In this document: in pieces, positions 11,657 through 22,618 of the stretch
Numbering within the stretch: the first letter of the stretch is position 1
Layout of the letters: each line of letters opens with the position of its first letter
Origin: Dicaeum eximium
Lineage: Eukaryota; Chordata; Aves; Passeriformes; Dicaeidae
Reading direction: 5' to 3'
Assembly (NCBI GenBank): GCA_013396995.1
Contig: VWZP01005656.1
Coordinates: forward strand, 544,908-608,907
Length of the DNA stretch: 64,000 bases
Made by a program: the position numbers and the translations under genes
The notes under the pieces: model-generated
The model's input: the letters and a program-made list of their open reading frames with translations, nothing else
Told to the model about the DNA's origin: nothing
Database searches by the model: none

Positions 11657-13002
11657 TGGGCTGATGCACTGGGAGCAGCTCTCTGGGGACTCAGGCTCTT
11701 GCTGGACACAGGTTCCTCTGCACCAGCCCCTGCTCCATGCTGGAGGTTTCTCCCAAGCTTGTTCATCAAGTGGTTTTGGTGAAGAGCTCTCAGAGTTGTT
11801 CAGCTTCAAGCAATGTTTGAAATTCCAGCTTTGCTGCTTGTTTGTGAGTGCCCTGAGAAGTTGGAGGGTCCCCAAGAGTCACTCAGGGCTGTGATTGCAG
11901 TCACTGAGCCCTGGGAGCCTGACAGCAGGAAGGGGGAGCAGGAAAAGTCCTGTTATTCCCACAAACAGGACTGGGAGAAATTTGAGTTGCAGGGACCACA
12001 AACCTAAGGGAAAGCTGTGGAAGAGGAAGAAAACCAGATTTTACTATATAATCCGCTTCTCACCTGGTTGTGCAATTAAATATTTTGTTTAAATTAACTC
12101 CAAACATGACTGCAAACATGTATTAGAGTCCTTCAAGTGTTTGTAAAGAGCCTCCTTTAAAGTGCTCCTTAATCAAGTGCTCTTATCCTCATGAGTTACT
12201 TGTTTGTGTAACTGGTTCCCCCTTTTCCCACCTGCCAGAAGCAGTTTCATGGAAAATACTCTGCAGGAGAAGCCACGATTTTTGGAGCATTGGTATCTCC
12301 ACTTTTAGACCTGCTGTTTTCTCTCTCTTCCAGCTTTTTTCAAATCCTGCCACGACTTTTCTCAGCTGGATCTGAGCCAGTGGAGGTGTTAGAGGTGTTC
12401 CCTTCTCAGAGGCTCTTTGGTGGCCCTTTGGCCACCCCTGGCCCAGCCAAGGGAAGGTGTGGAGCATGCCTTTGGCTGCCACCCTGTCCCTGAGCACAGC
12501 CTGGCCATGTGGGCTGTGCTGCACAGGCTGGGAGGAGGTACCCAGGGTGCAGATACTGCTCAGGGTAGCAGAGCAGCTGTGTGTACATCTGATAGCAGAG
12601 CTGGCTGTTCACTTACCAGTAAATAACTCTGTGGCTGGGGGCCATTTCTGGCTTCTTGCTTCACTTCCCCATCTGTAAAAATAGTCTAATGGAAAAAAAA
12701 TCAGGCTTAGGTCTCTCAGGAGAGCATTTTCTTGCTGCTTCCCCTGCATGTTTTGTGCTGTTTCTGTTTTCCTGTGGGGTGCAGAGAGCTCTCAGCCCGT
12801 GACAGGTCCCTGCTCAGTGCTGTGCCAACAGCTGTCCCAGGAGGAAATGCCCAGGGAGCTTTTCAAAGCTGCAGGGCCACAGGGTGAGTCCAAATCAGCT
12901 CCTGATCGTGCCACAAGATGCTTTTCTGCCCTGGAGTGAATGAAAATTACTTTGGGTTCAGTGTCCCCCCCAGCTGGAGTGTAAAAGCATCTGGTTGCAG
13001 CC
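11657..13002. other. Unique noncoding stretch with AT-rich block
   Basis: AT-rich sequence at about 12015-12210 (TTAAATATTTTG-like text, several TTTAAA boxes) could be a conserved noncoding block. A pyrimidine tract ending CTCTCTTCCAG at about 12331 looks like a splice acceptor, but no donor of matching quality follows. Confidence 0.35.
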
Positions 13003-13125
13003 TGGTCAGGCCAGGTTGGATGGGGCTCAGGGCAGCCTGCTCTGGTGGGTGCAATCCCTGCCCATGGCAGGGGAGCTTGAATGCCCTGGTCTTTAAATTC
13101 CCTTCCAAACAATTCCCTGATTTCT
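13003..13125 (+). mobile_element. CR1 LINE tail fragment, group A, sense
   Basis: Starts at GTCAGGCCAGGTTGGATGGGG and continues through CCCTGCCCATGGCAGGGGAG to AATTCCCTTCCAAACAATTCC. Only the last 120 bases of the element are present. It is more diverged than most group A copies here. Confidence 0.85.
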
Positions 13126-14915
13126 CTGTGTAGCAGTTTCTCTTTTAGCCCAGGTGATTTTCTGTCTGACCTGACTCTTACCTCTGTGGGACGCAGCCTG
13201 GATCACCTCTCAGCTGATGTTTTCTAGGATAAACAACCCAAAAAGGGCAGCCAACTTGCTTGATCCTGATGCTCTCCAGCTGGTGCAGCAGTGGGGCTGG
13301 ATCTGAGTTGTGTGGCTCAGCTCTCCCATCTGCCTGCCTGGCCTGCTGCAGAGGCCTTCTGATCCATTAGGATTTCTCTCAGTGACTTTCTCTGTGTTGT
13401 GTCTCATTCCTGTGCCCAAGCCATCTCCAGCTGGGTGTCTGGGGCTCCAGTGCAGTACCAGGGGCTGCAGCATCAGCCTCCTGATTGTGCTGCTTGAATA
13501 TCTCTGCAGGAGAAGAAGATACTGGTAGGAACTGTCATGGTGTTTTCCATGTGGTTTTGCCTGATTTCTGCCTTTTAGCCATGCAAAATCAGCCTGATGT
13601 TGAGCATTATTCACACCTTGTGGAGGTCCCAGAACTGGAGATGTCATTTGTTCCAGGTTATCAGTCAGCTCTGGCAGCTCCAGAGGAATGTCACTGTCTC
13701 ATGTAACCCCACCCAGGCAGGACTTCTTCCACCCTGTGAAATAACTCAGTGAATTTCTAATTACACAAATCTAATTAGGGGCTGGATGTAACGACTGTGC
13801 CTAATTGTAATGATACACCCACCCATTCCATTACAGAAAAGGAATTGCTTGTGTACAGCAAACCACCCAGCTGAGGGCAGAGTGAACATCCCCCTCTCCA
13901 GCTGGAGCTGTGTGGATGGTGGGGTCATCCTGGAGGTCCCCTGGCCATGGGGAGTCTCCTGTGGCTGTGCTGGGATCACTGGCTGCTTTGGGAGGAGGCT
14001 CTCAAGAGGTGCCTGTGATGATGAGGGGGAGAAACTGGTCAGAGCTTTGAGGCACCATGGTCTGTGCACCATGACCAAGGGTGGCTGCTGGGCTGGGATT
14101 TACTGGGTTTTGTGTGAAAGCTCAGCAGAGCAGCAGTAGCACCTCCCCTTCAGTTTCAGACCAGCTCTGCCTCATCTGATGTGCTCTCAGAGGCCAAAGT
14201 AGCACAAAGAATTAATTGTCCCACACTGGAGATCTTTTGTTCTGTGGCTCTCAGTGCTGCACCAGCACCTGGAGCCAGCAGCATCTGCTGATGGGTAAAA
14301 CTTCTTGGATGCTCTTTTCCCATGAGATACCTCTGCCATCAGCCTTGAAAATCAAGTGCCTGCTTATCCCAGAGCTCCAGCAGCATTCCTGTCAGAAGGA
14401 TGTGGGTCCTTACAGCAGGACCTAGACCTTACTCCGTGCACTGGAGTGCAAGTTGCAGAGGGACCAGCTGCACTTAAAGTCTGGAGTTTTCTATTCATAT
14501 TTTTTGTAGTAGTTAGTGCTGAAATCACTCTTGCAGAAGAAACTGGGATGTTATCCTGTCTTCACCTTGGAAGTTTGTCCTGCCGTGTGAAGACCGTGCC
14601 AAACTTCTGTCAGCCCTGCAAGAATCAGGATATCAGAGGGGAGCCAAACATGGGACAGAGGGAATGATAACATGGCAGTGAGGTTAAATAGACAGATAAT
14701 TGATTGTTTTCAGTTCTGGTTCGGGTGCAAATCCATTGTGGTTAATGAAGGAAGGCAAATTGAATTGAAGAGCCCCGTGTGGGAGGCTCAGCCTGGCACA
14801 TAGCCAGTGCCAGAGGCTCTTTGTGGTGTTCCCTTGGTGTTCCAGTGGCTCCATCCTGGTGTCACTGGGGTTTTTTATGCCAGGTGAGGGGAGCTGAGCT
14901 CTGACACCTCCAATC
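13126..14915. other. Unique noncoding stretch with homeodomain-type motifs
   Basis: No gene recognised. The AT-rich stretch at 13740-13860 holds CTAATTAC (13757-13764), CTAATTAG (13771-13778) and CTAATTGTAATGA (13801-13813). This clustering suits a homeodomain-bound element but is only motif-level evidence. Confidence 0.35.
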
Positions 14916-15092
14916 ATGGAACAGGGTGCCCAGAGCAGCTGTGACTGCCCCATCCCTGAAGTGTCCAAGGCCAGGTTGGGCAGGGCTTGGAGCACCCTGG
15001 GATAGGGGCTGTCCCTGCCCATGGCAGGGGGTGGGAAAGAGATTGCCTTAAATGTCCCTCCCAAGCCAAACCATTCTGGGATTCTGTGATGA
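14916..15092 (+). mobile_element. CR1 LINE tail, group A, sense, with 3' terminus
   Basis: From GGAACAGGGTGCCCAGAGCAG to AACCATTCTGGGATTCTGTG. The terminal TTCTGTGATGATTCT octamer repeat is kept, so this copy retains its true 3' end. It is 5'-truncated inside the ORF2 C-terminus. Confidence 0.9.
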
Positions 15093-15948
15093 TTCTCTTT
15101 GCAGCAGGCTCAGGGGGCATCCCTGTCCTTAGGATTGCCACTGCCAGCCCAGTGAAGTTACATCCCCCTGCTTTTGCTGATGGAAACTTTGCGTGGATCT
15201 CTGGTCCTTTGGGCTGAGGAGGGGCCGGGCCCTGCCTGTGGCAGGTGTGTCCAGGTGTGGTGGGAGCCCTGTGGGCAGCACAGGACAGCCTAGCCGTGCT
15301 CCAGGTGTGGGACATCTCCCACTGGTAAAGGCTGGTAGAGAGATTTCCATCTTGGATCCTGCTGATTCCGGACAAGTTTGTTCACAAACCTTGATAAACC
15401 TGGATCCTGACTGCCTGTGGTGGTGGCAGGGTGAGAGCCTTCACCAGGGCAGTGCTTTCCATCCTTTGCCTCGTTCCTCTGCTCCTGCACATCACCCTGC
15501 TTTGTGCAGCAGCTGAAAATAATGGCAGGCAAGGTGTGAGGCTGCCCTGGGCAGGGGACAGCCATGTGTGTGTGCAGGAAACCAGACTCCCCCAGCTGCA
15601 GCAGCCTGTCCGTCACGCAGGCAGCAAGTGCCGGGCTCGGGCTCTCTCTGGATGCTCCCTGGCTACAGAAATAAACAGGCTCTGTTAATGCCTCTTGCTA
15701 GCCTTGACTTTTTGGTTTGTCTCTGTATTTTTAGCCTCAGGACACTCTGTCCCCAGGGCCAGAGAGGACCTGCACTCATACCTTTCCCAGCGTGTGAAGC
15801 CAGCTCTGGCCCTTCCCTGCTCCCGATTTAGCAGAGGGGAGGGGGCAGTGCTGCTGCTTCCCACTGGCTCTGCTACAGCCAGGGATGGGAATACCCCTTT
15901 GTCCAGGAGTTTATTGATGGTTCTGGTGAATAAGGTGGTTGTTTTGTG
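15093..15948. other. Unique noncoding stretch
   Basis: No repeat family or exon recognised. Frames of 76-114 codons overlap on both strands without known motifs. Confidence 0.4.
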
Positions 15949-16297
15949 TGGAGAAAAGGAGGCTCAGGGGGGACCTTCTGGATCTCTTCATCTCCCTGAC
16001 AGGAGGGTGCAGGCCAGGTTGGTCTCTGTTCCCAGGTGAAAAGGGACAGGATGAGAGGAAATGGCCTCAGGTTGTGCAAGGGGAGGTTTAGGTCAGAGAT
16101 TAGGGAAAGTGTCTTCCCAGAAAGAGTAGTCAAGCCCTGGAACACACTGTCCAGGGCAGTGGTAGAGTCACCATCCCTGGAAGTGTTCAAAAAACATGTG
16201 GGTATGGGGCTTAGGGACATGGGTTAGTGGTGGGCTTGGCATTGTTGGACTCAATGGTCTTAGAGGTCCTTTTCAGCTTTAATGATTCTGTGATTCC
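15949..16297 (+). mobile_element. CR1 LINE 3' end, group F, sense, with 3' terminus
   Basis: Begins at GGAGAAAAGGAGGCTCAGGGG. A 63-codon frame reads MRGNGLRLCKGRFRSEIRE, then a VFPERVVKPWNTLSRAVVE relic of the CR1 ORF2 C-terminus. The 3' UTR has GGGGCTTAGGGACATGGG and ends with ATGATTCTGTGATTCC, the intact terminal octamers. It is followed by an A8 run that may be incidental. Confidence 0.92.
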
Positions 16298-17479
16298 AAG
16301 TGAAGGAAAAAAAACCCCACACTTTATTACATTCAGCACATTGCACTATTTCTTTGTGTTTCACTGAGTAGGGGACAAGTTTGGGAGTTTATTCTCTTTT
16401 ATTTAGAAGTACAGAATGATTTAGCACAATGCAAAATTAAATGTCACTTTGAATAAAGTTTCAAATCTTCTTCCATATGCCCAAGTGCTGGGACGAGCAC
16501 ATGATTCATTATGTGGGTACTTCAGCCATGCTGAATCTACCTTTGCATCCTTCTCTACTTGTGCAGCAGAGCCCACCTTTCCAGGCAGCTGAGCCCTTGG
16601 ATTATCACAGTCCTGGGTTTGGAGCCCTCCCAGCATCTTCAGCCTGCTCCTTGTCACTGAATTGGATGGCCTGAGGGCTTAGCTGCTCTCCAGGGCCTCT
16701 GCTCCCGTGTGTGCCCTGAAGGGCTGCCAGCCCTCCTTAGGCTGCACTCTGGGCTGGGAAGGGCTCTTAGGCTGGGCTCTGGGCTGGGAAGGGCTCCCTG
16801 TGCTCCCTGTGTGTGCCCTGAAGGGCTGCCAGCCCCCTTAGGCTGGGCTCTGGGCTGGGAAGGGCTCCCTGGGAAGGGCTCCCTGGGCAGGACAGGCTGG
16901 CTCTGGGTCACAGCTGTGCTGGAGCACTCTGGTGGAGCACAGGAGCCCACGAGGTGCAGCTGGGCAGTAGCACAGCTCTGCTCAGTGCCGGGTCCCAGCT
17001 GGGGTTGTCCCTGCTGCCAGCTGTGCCAGCCTGGCTGGTTGTGCCCCTGCTGTCCCTGCGGGTTGGGTGGCCTGGCCCCAGGGACAGCCGTGTGAGGGCG
17101 AGGGCTGCTGGAAGCTCTCAGCACCCCTACTCCTGACGGGCCCTGGAGACCCAATTTTGGCTCTTCAAGGGGTGCCAAGGCATGCAGGGACCAGGGGAGC
17201 TGGAGTGAGTCCCAGCAAGGCTGTCCCTGCATTGCTGTCCCCACCTCGCAGGTGACGGGTGGGAAGCGACACCTCAGGGTGGCAGAGGGGAATTGTCTGG
17301 TCAGAGACATAAAGAGCAAGGCAGAGCAGAGGCTGGTGCAGGTTTCACTCCCCCAGCTGCTCCTCAGGTCTCTGGGGAGATAGATCACTGCTGGGTGGTG
17401 CTTCTGTTCTGGGACATTTTGGCAGCTCGAGCTTGCCCTTTTTGTCGTCTGGCAAGAGAGGGTGGTGTGGGCATAGCAG
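16298..17479. other. Unique stretch with a GC-rich local repeat
   Basis: AT-rich to about 16550, then GC-rich. It contains the tandem-like array at 16701-16890 (listed separately). Most of the window's longest open frame (401 codons, minus, 16654-17859) lies here. That frame crosses a CR1 tail, shows no domain, and is treated as chance. Confidence 0.4.
16701..16890. repeat. Degenerate GC-rich minisatellite-like array
   Basis: A unit of the form GTGTGCCCTGAAGGGCTGCC plus CTTAGGCTGGGCTCTGGG plus CTGGGAAGGGCTCCCT occurs fully twice (from about 16701 and 16802). A shortened GGCTGGGCTCTGGGCTGGG copy lies between them, and a GGGAAGGGCTCCCT copy follows at the end. Copies differ by a few bases. Flanks are unique. 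Confidence 0.75.
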
Positions 17480-17661
17480 AGAATCATAAACCCCAGGCTG
17501 GCTTGGGTTAGGAAGGGCCTTAAAGCCCATCCAGTGCCACCCAGTCCATGTGCAGGGACACCTTCCACTGTCCCAGGCTGCTCCCAGCCCTGTCCAACCT
17601 GGCCTTGGGCACTTGCAGGGATCCAGGGGCAGCCACAGCTGCTCTGGGCAGGGCCTCTGGA
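17480..17661 (-). mobile_element. CR1 LINE tail, group A, antisense
   Basis: Starts with AGAATCATAAACCCCAGGCTG and holds GGAAGGGCCTTAAAGCCCATC, CTTCCACTGTCCCAGGCTGC and GGGATCCAGGGGCAGCCAC, ending at CTGCTCTGGGCAGGGCC. It is truncated there on the CR1 5' side. Confidence 0.9.
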
Positions 17662-18880
17662 TCGTGCTGTTATCCCACTGCACAGCAGGCTGGGAGAAGG
17701 CACCATGTGCTGCACAAGGCTTAGCTGATCTTCATTAAAGCAGAACTGTGCACAGATTTTTGTGGGGCAGCCATACAGTTCCTTAAAAGAGGCTGCTGCT
17801 GGATTTTCCTGGGCATTATTCCCTGCCCTCCCTGTGCAACTGGTGCTCCCCAGGCTCATAATTCCCTGTCCAAGTGCTGAGCTGAAGAGCTGAGAGATTT
17901 TGCATTTTTTAATGGCTCTCTACTGTGCCTGAATTAATGGAAAAATGAACAGAAACCAAGATGAAGGTATTGAAGGGAGAGGATGACAAATTGGCTTCGG
18001 AGCATGGCAGCAACGAGCACTGTCAGGGGTTCACGCACTGACCTTTATCTAAACAGAACTGTGTGTAACAGATAAGAATATTTAACAATAATTAATGTCA
18101 CATCAGTGCCGAGAACAAAATGACTACATCAAACGGGCAAGAAATCCACTGCAAATTACTCAAAAGAGAAATGTCAGCTCCTCCATATCTGCAACCTGCC
18201 TCGTGCTGATGGGGCTGGAATGAGCCGGGAGGGCACGCGAGGAGAGGAGCTATTAAAAATGATTTAGGGACTGGGTGATATGTGCAGGAATGGAAACAGC
18301 AGCAGCTCTGCTGGACCAGAGTCGTGTACAATCAAACACCAAACCGAGCTGGTAATTGGGTGTGGGAGAAATGTGTACAAACCAATTATCCCCACTGCTG
18401 AAGTTCTGACAGCCTGTTCAGGGCTTCTCTTTGCTTTCTCCTGTCTCCGGGGTGTCCCGGTGTGCTGGGATTCAGCAGCCACTGCCCTGCTCACTGAGCC
18501 CCTCTTCATGTTTTATGGGCAGGGAAAGCCATCTGCCTGGGGATGCTGAGGTGTTTCTCAGTGCCTTTCTGAGCTGGGGTTACCCCAGCTCCCCAGGAGC
18601 TCTGGGGGTGTCTGGAGGCTGGCACGGCGCTCCAGGGGCAGGGTCAGTGCTGGGGAGGGATGCAGGGAAAGCAGCTGGGCTCCAGGGGATGCCTGTACTC
18701 TGCCTGGGACAGGGAGGGCACTCTGCCACCCCTGATTTGATTTCAGAATGAAAGGTGGTCCATGGACCATTCTCCAGTGGTGGATTTCAGCAGTGTCATG
18801 ACAACACCAGCTGAGTGAGGAGAAGTTAACCCCTCCTGGCCTGCCTCCTGCTGCAGAGCACCCCCTGCCCCTGCACATTT
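17662..18880. promoter_or_regulatory. Candidate conserved noncoding element region
   Basis: At about 17880-18430 the sequence becomes AT-rich yet keeps scattered CpGs, lacks any repeat, and has no long open frame. Two GATA motifs face each other: TTATCT at 18045-18050 and GATAAG at 18071-18076. ATTAAT-type homeodomain boxes occur near 17931 and 18089. This composition is typical of vertebrate enhancers or other conserved noncoding blocks, but conservation cannot be measured from one sequence. Confidence 0.3.
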
Positions 18881-19054
18881 CACAAAGCCAGGGGATGGTT
18901 TGGGTTGGCAGACACCTCAAAGCTCTTGCCATCCCACCCCTGCCATGGCAGGGACACCTCCCACTGTCCCAGCGTGCTCCCAGCCCTGTCCAGCCTGGCC
19001 TTGGACACTGCCAGGGATCCAGGGGCAGCCACAGCTGCTCTGGGCACCCTGTGC
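18881..19054 (-). mobile_element. CR1 LINE tail, group A, antisense
   Basis: CACAAAGCCAGGGGATGGTTTG at the terminus, then GCCATGGCAGGGACACCTCC, CAGCCTGGCCTTGGACACTG and GGATCCAGGGGCAGCCACAG to GGGCACCCTGTGCC. Truncated at the CR1 5' side within the ORF2 C-terminal codons. Confidence 0.9.
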
Positions 19055-19879
19055 CACTCAATCTGCTCAGCCCAGATATTGTGAGAATATTGGGACTATT
19101 CAGCTAATGCACAAATCTGGTGAAAATCTGGTGTAACTTAACGAAGTTACAATTTTATTCTAAAGGGACCTTTGTGGCCATCCTAATGGATTATTTTCTT
19201 ACCATAAATTAATTTACCTGCATGGCCATGCCTGGGAAGTGTTATCAGCCTCAGTGGGTAGAGCACAGAGCTGGAGCCCAAGGTCACAAAAGGAATCTGG
19301 GGAAGAGCCAGGAGCTGCTCCTGAATCCCTTGAATTTTTGGCTGGTACAGTAAAGGCCAGTGCTGTCACCCAGCCATAGTCCTGCTGCCCAGTAATTAGT
19401 TTTGTTGTCAGCATTTTGCCAGTGGAAGGAGGCAGCCAGGTACCTCTGGATTAGCCAGGGTGTGAAAAATGGCTTTCCAACTGGCCTGGTGACCTTCTGA
19501 CAGCAGGAGAGAATTCACAGGCAGAAGGTGGAGACGTCAAGATATAAAATTAGGGACAATGGGGAGCTGTGTCTGCCCCCTGAAGTGAGACAGGAAAACT
19601 TATCCCTGCTCCCATCCTGGCCTGGGATGTGGTTTAGGTTTCCTGTCTCTATTACAGAAGATGCTCCTGTTTGCCTCATGCAAGGCACATCCTGCTCCCA
19701 GCCAGAGGCTCCTGCAGCAGGACAGGGTGGCAGAGAGGTGGGAGCTGAGCCAGCTCCCAGCACACTCCCTGAGCAGCATCCTGGCCCAAAAGCTCGCTCA
19801 GGAAAAGTGTCTGATGGGCTCAGTGGCTAAAGAAACCCAGCCCAAGGTGGGATGAGCAGAGAAGTGATAACTGAAGGAT
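19055..19879. other. Unique noncoding stretch
   Basis: No gene, RNA or repeat family recognised. Confidence 0.4.
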
Positions 19880-19966
19880 TTGAGCAGCCTGCCCATGGCA
19901 GGGAATTGGAATGAGATGATCTTCAAGGTTGCTTCCAAACCAAACCACACTGGGATTCTGTGAGTA
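19880..19966 (+). mobile_element. CR1 LINE terminal fragment, group A, sense
   Basis: Only the last 85 bases or so: GCCTGCCCATGGCAGGGAAT, then GATCTTCAAGGTTGCTTCC and CACACTGGGATTCTGTGAG with the terminal octamer. It illustrates extreme 5' truncation. Confidence 0.85.
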
Positions 19967-20829
19967 CAGATCCACAAAAACAGGACATTTAAAGATCAGT
20001 TAAGACTGAAGCCAAACTGAGGTATTGTTCACAATGAAAAGCTGTGAATTTGCATCAGAATACAGGAGCAGGGCTTTCACAAAACAGGCAGTTAATTAAA
20101 GTGCATCAATTAAACGGGGGTTCCTTCCTATATTGTCTACCATGAGAGGAGGTGCAAAAAAGGGCCTTGTTAGAAAAATAGATTCAAATAAATCCAGGGT
20201 GTTACAGATAACATCTGGAGAAGCTCAAAGGGCAGAGACCTCTGCTCTGGTGCTTCAGGTGTCTCTTTTCCAGGAGCACTCACACTTCCAGCTGAGGCAC
20301 TCTGCCTTTGGTGTGAAGTCAAATGGTTTGGTTTCTCCAGGATTCCTGCCAGTCTCCCCCAGTGCTCAGGGGTCACTCTCACGCCCTGATTTTATGCCCA
20401 GGAGAGGCTGGAGCACAATCAGATCCAAGCTCTCAGCTCCCATGGAAAGCTGGAGAAGTTCTCAGTGTGGGGACACACGTGAGGATTCTGATTTGGGGCT
20501 TCTTCAGAAGGAAGAGCCTCAGCTGTGGGAGCTGGTTTGGGCAGGCTTGAGCCAACTGAGCTGCCTTGAATTCCGTGGAGATTCCCCAGCAGCTCAAAAG
20601 GTGAACTCCAGGTTCCCCTTTCCTTAGAACAAGGAGCACAAATGTCTCATTTCTCTTCTCTGACTCTGCTCCCTGCAGGTCATCTGAAACCCTCAGTATG
20701 AAGGTGATTTATCACATCACTCCTGGTGCTGGAGCATGGAGAGAGGGGCTGGGAGACCCGAGGGAAAGCAGAAATGCCCTCCCACCTGCCTCAGCTCCCA
20801 AGGCAGACATCAGCACCTTGATGTCACTT
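19967..20829. other. Unique noncoding stretch with a strong lone splice acceptor
   Basis: A good polypyrimidine tract from about 20648 ends in CTCCCTGCAG at 20678. ATGAAG/GTGATT 25 bases later is a modest donor. No recognised exon follows, so this is listed as a possible cryptic site. A 164-codon plus frame (20133-20627) has no known motif. Confidence 0.3.
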
Positions 20830-20900
20830 GGTCAGGGACAGGCCCCCGGGGAATGGCTGGAGCTGTGGCAGGGGGGGTTTAGGCTGGAGATCAGGACAGC
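20830..20900 (+). mobile_element. CR1 LINE fragment, group E, sense, 3'-truncated
   Basis: GGACAGGCCCCCGGGGAATGG, then CTGGAGCTGTGGCAGGGGGG and AGGCTGGAGATCAGGA match the 5' part of the group E copies at 53090 and 59915. The rest of the element is missing. CR1 insertions normally lose the 5' end, so a later deletion is needed to explain this piece. Confidence 0.7.
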
Positions 20901-22431
20901 TCTGGTCACCCAAACCTTGGCTGTGCTGATGATCTTCCCTTCTCCATCCTCGACATCAGCACCAGCCCTGCCCCACAGTTTCAGGGACCATGGCTGGGAC
21001 CATTTCAGGGGCCATTCTCTTCCTTTCAAGTGCCTTGGCTTCCCTGGGATGCCATTTCTTTTCACCCATTTCAAAAGTCAATTTTGCAGAGAAGTTTGAG
21101 GGGAGAGAGCAAGAGAGAACCAAATGGAGCAGGAGTTTGGAAGTTGCACCACCTGATTGTCTCTGAGACACGCTGCTGCTGTCAGCCCTTCTTGTGCACA
21201 TCCAGGGCTGGTGCCATCTCACACCTGCTCCACACTTGTTTATAAATGACACATCATTATGATAGGCACTGCAAAGATGGATCTTTATCCCAAATTAGAT
21301 GGCATTTTGTGTCTTTTCATTTCCTGCCCCAGTTGAGGAGTAAATCCCTGGAGAGCAAGTTCTTTAATGACGTAGGAGGTGCCTGTGAAATTAAAGGTGA
21401 TCTTGTTTACTAGGAGAAAATCAGTGCTGATTCCTGGTGTTTGCAGAACACTGGGCTTGTGTGTGATGCCCTGGGAGTGTTTCAGGTGACTGGAAGTGCT
21501 GATGTCAGGATCCCAGGTCAGATGTGAGAGCATTCCCCGTGGGACAGATGCTGCTCAGAGCTGTGTGGATCCTGCTCCAGCACTGGGTTTCACTTTGACT
21601 CTTTCCTTTTCCTGGAGTCCCCAGTTGATCCTGATGTCAGCCCTGGGAAGGGACAGGGGCAGCCCTGGCCCCATGTGTCCATCCTGAAGGGCTTTTTGGC
21701 TGAGCAGGAAGGGCACTTTTTGGAAATGCCCCAAAACCCCGTCTGTTTGCAGGTCCTCTGCCCTCAGCAGTCAGCAGTGGGTACGGAATTGTGGCTTTTG
21801 GGAAATGAGAAGGTGTTTTGGTCAGGGTCTCCATCCCCAGGTGAGGAGGGGGTGCAGGTGTGGTGCTGGGGTGACACTGGCTGTGATGTGAGCCTGGTGG
21901 GAGCACAGACACCACATTCCAGCCCCACAGCTGTGCTGGGCACGCTCCCTTTGCTGCTGCATCCAAATGTGGCCCAGTGTGTGGAGTCCCTGCCCTGAGG
22001 ATGAGTCCTGGCTTTTTCAGGGTCTGTGATATATCTCAGTCAGTATCTGCACTGTTCCATCCCTCCTCCCCTCCCCCTGCTCCCTGGGAATGCCATCCAG
22101 CCCCGTGATTTATTGCCCTTCAGTGCATTTCTTAGAGAGCTTCTGTTTAATTTTTATGTCTTATCATTTGGGGAGAGAAGGGAAAGGCTTGGGGAGCCCA
22201 GGGTACAAATAAACCAGCACATTTTAGTGCAGTTACTTTGTTTAAAAATGCTGTTTTGGCAGAGCACTTGCCTCCATTCTCCTTCACTTTTGCATAGTGG
22301 GTTGAAGTGATTCTATAAAAATCATGGGATGGGGCACTCAGTGGATCAATTCAGCCTTGCAAGGGCTGGGCTCAGCTGATTCTGCTGCCTGAATTCCACA
22401 GGACTCACACAGTAAAGGGGAGTTCAATGTA
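20901..22431. other. Unique noncoding stretch
   Basis: No gene recognised. A juxtaposed acceptor/donor CCATCCCCAG/GTGAGG lies at 21840/21841 but its pyrimidine tract is weak. Confidence 0.4.
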
Positions 22432-22618
22432 AGAGCAGGGAATGGCCTCAAACTGAAGGAGGGTAGATTTAGAGACTGGGAAGAAATTGTTCCCTGTGAG
22501 GGTGGGGAGGCCCTGGCACAGGGTGCCCAGAGCAGCTGTGGCTGCCCTTGGATCCCTGGAAGTGTCCAAGGCCAGGTTGGATGGGGTCTGGAGCAGCCTG
22601 GGACAGTGGAAGGTGGCC
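22432..22618 (+). mobile_element. CR1 LINE fragment, group A, sense, missing 3' end
   Basis: AGAGCAGGGAATGGCCTCAAA, GAAATTGTTCCCTGTGAGGG and the GGGTGCCCAGAGCAGCTGTG segment are well preserved. The element then breaks off after GACAGTGGAAGGTGGCC, before the terminal octamers. The lost 3' end implies a post-insertion deletion. Confidence 0.9.

Noticed and set aside
16654..17859. 401-codon minus-strand open frame, longest in the window
   Set aside because: It reads through the CR1 tail at 17480-17661 and a local GC-rich repeat. It shows no domain, and its composition follows the repeat.
20679..20703. 25-nt microexon after the strong acceptor at 20678
   Set aside because: The donor is weak, the length breaks frame, and the interval contains an in-frame stop in two of three frames.
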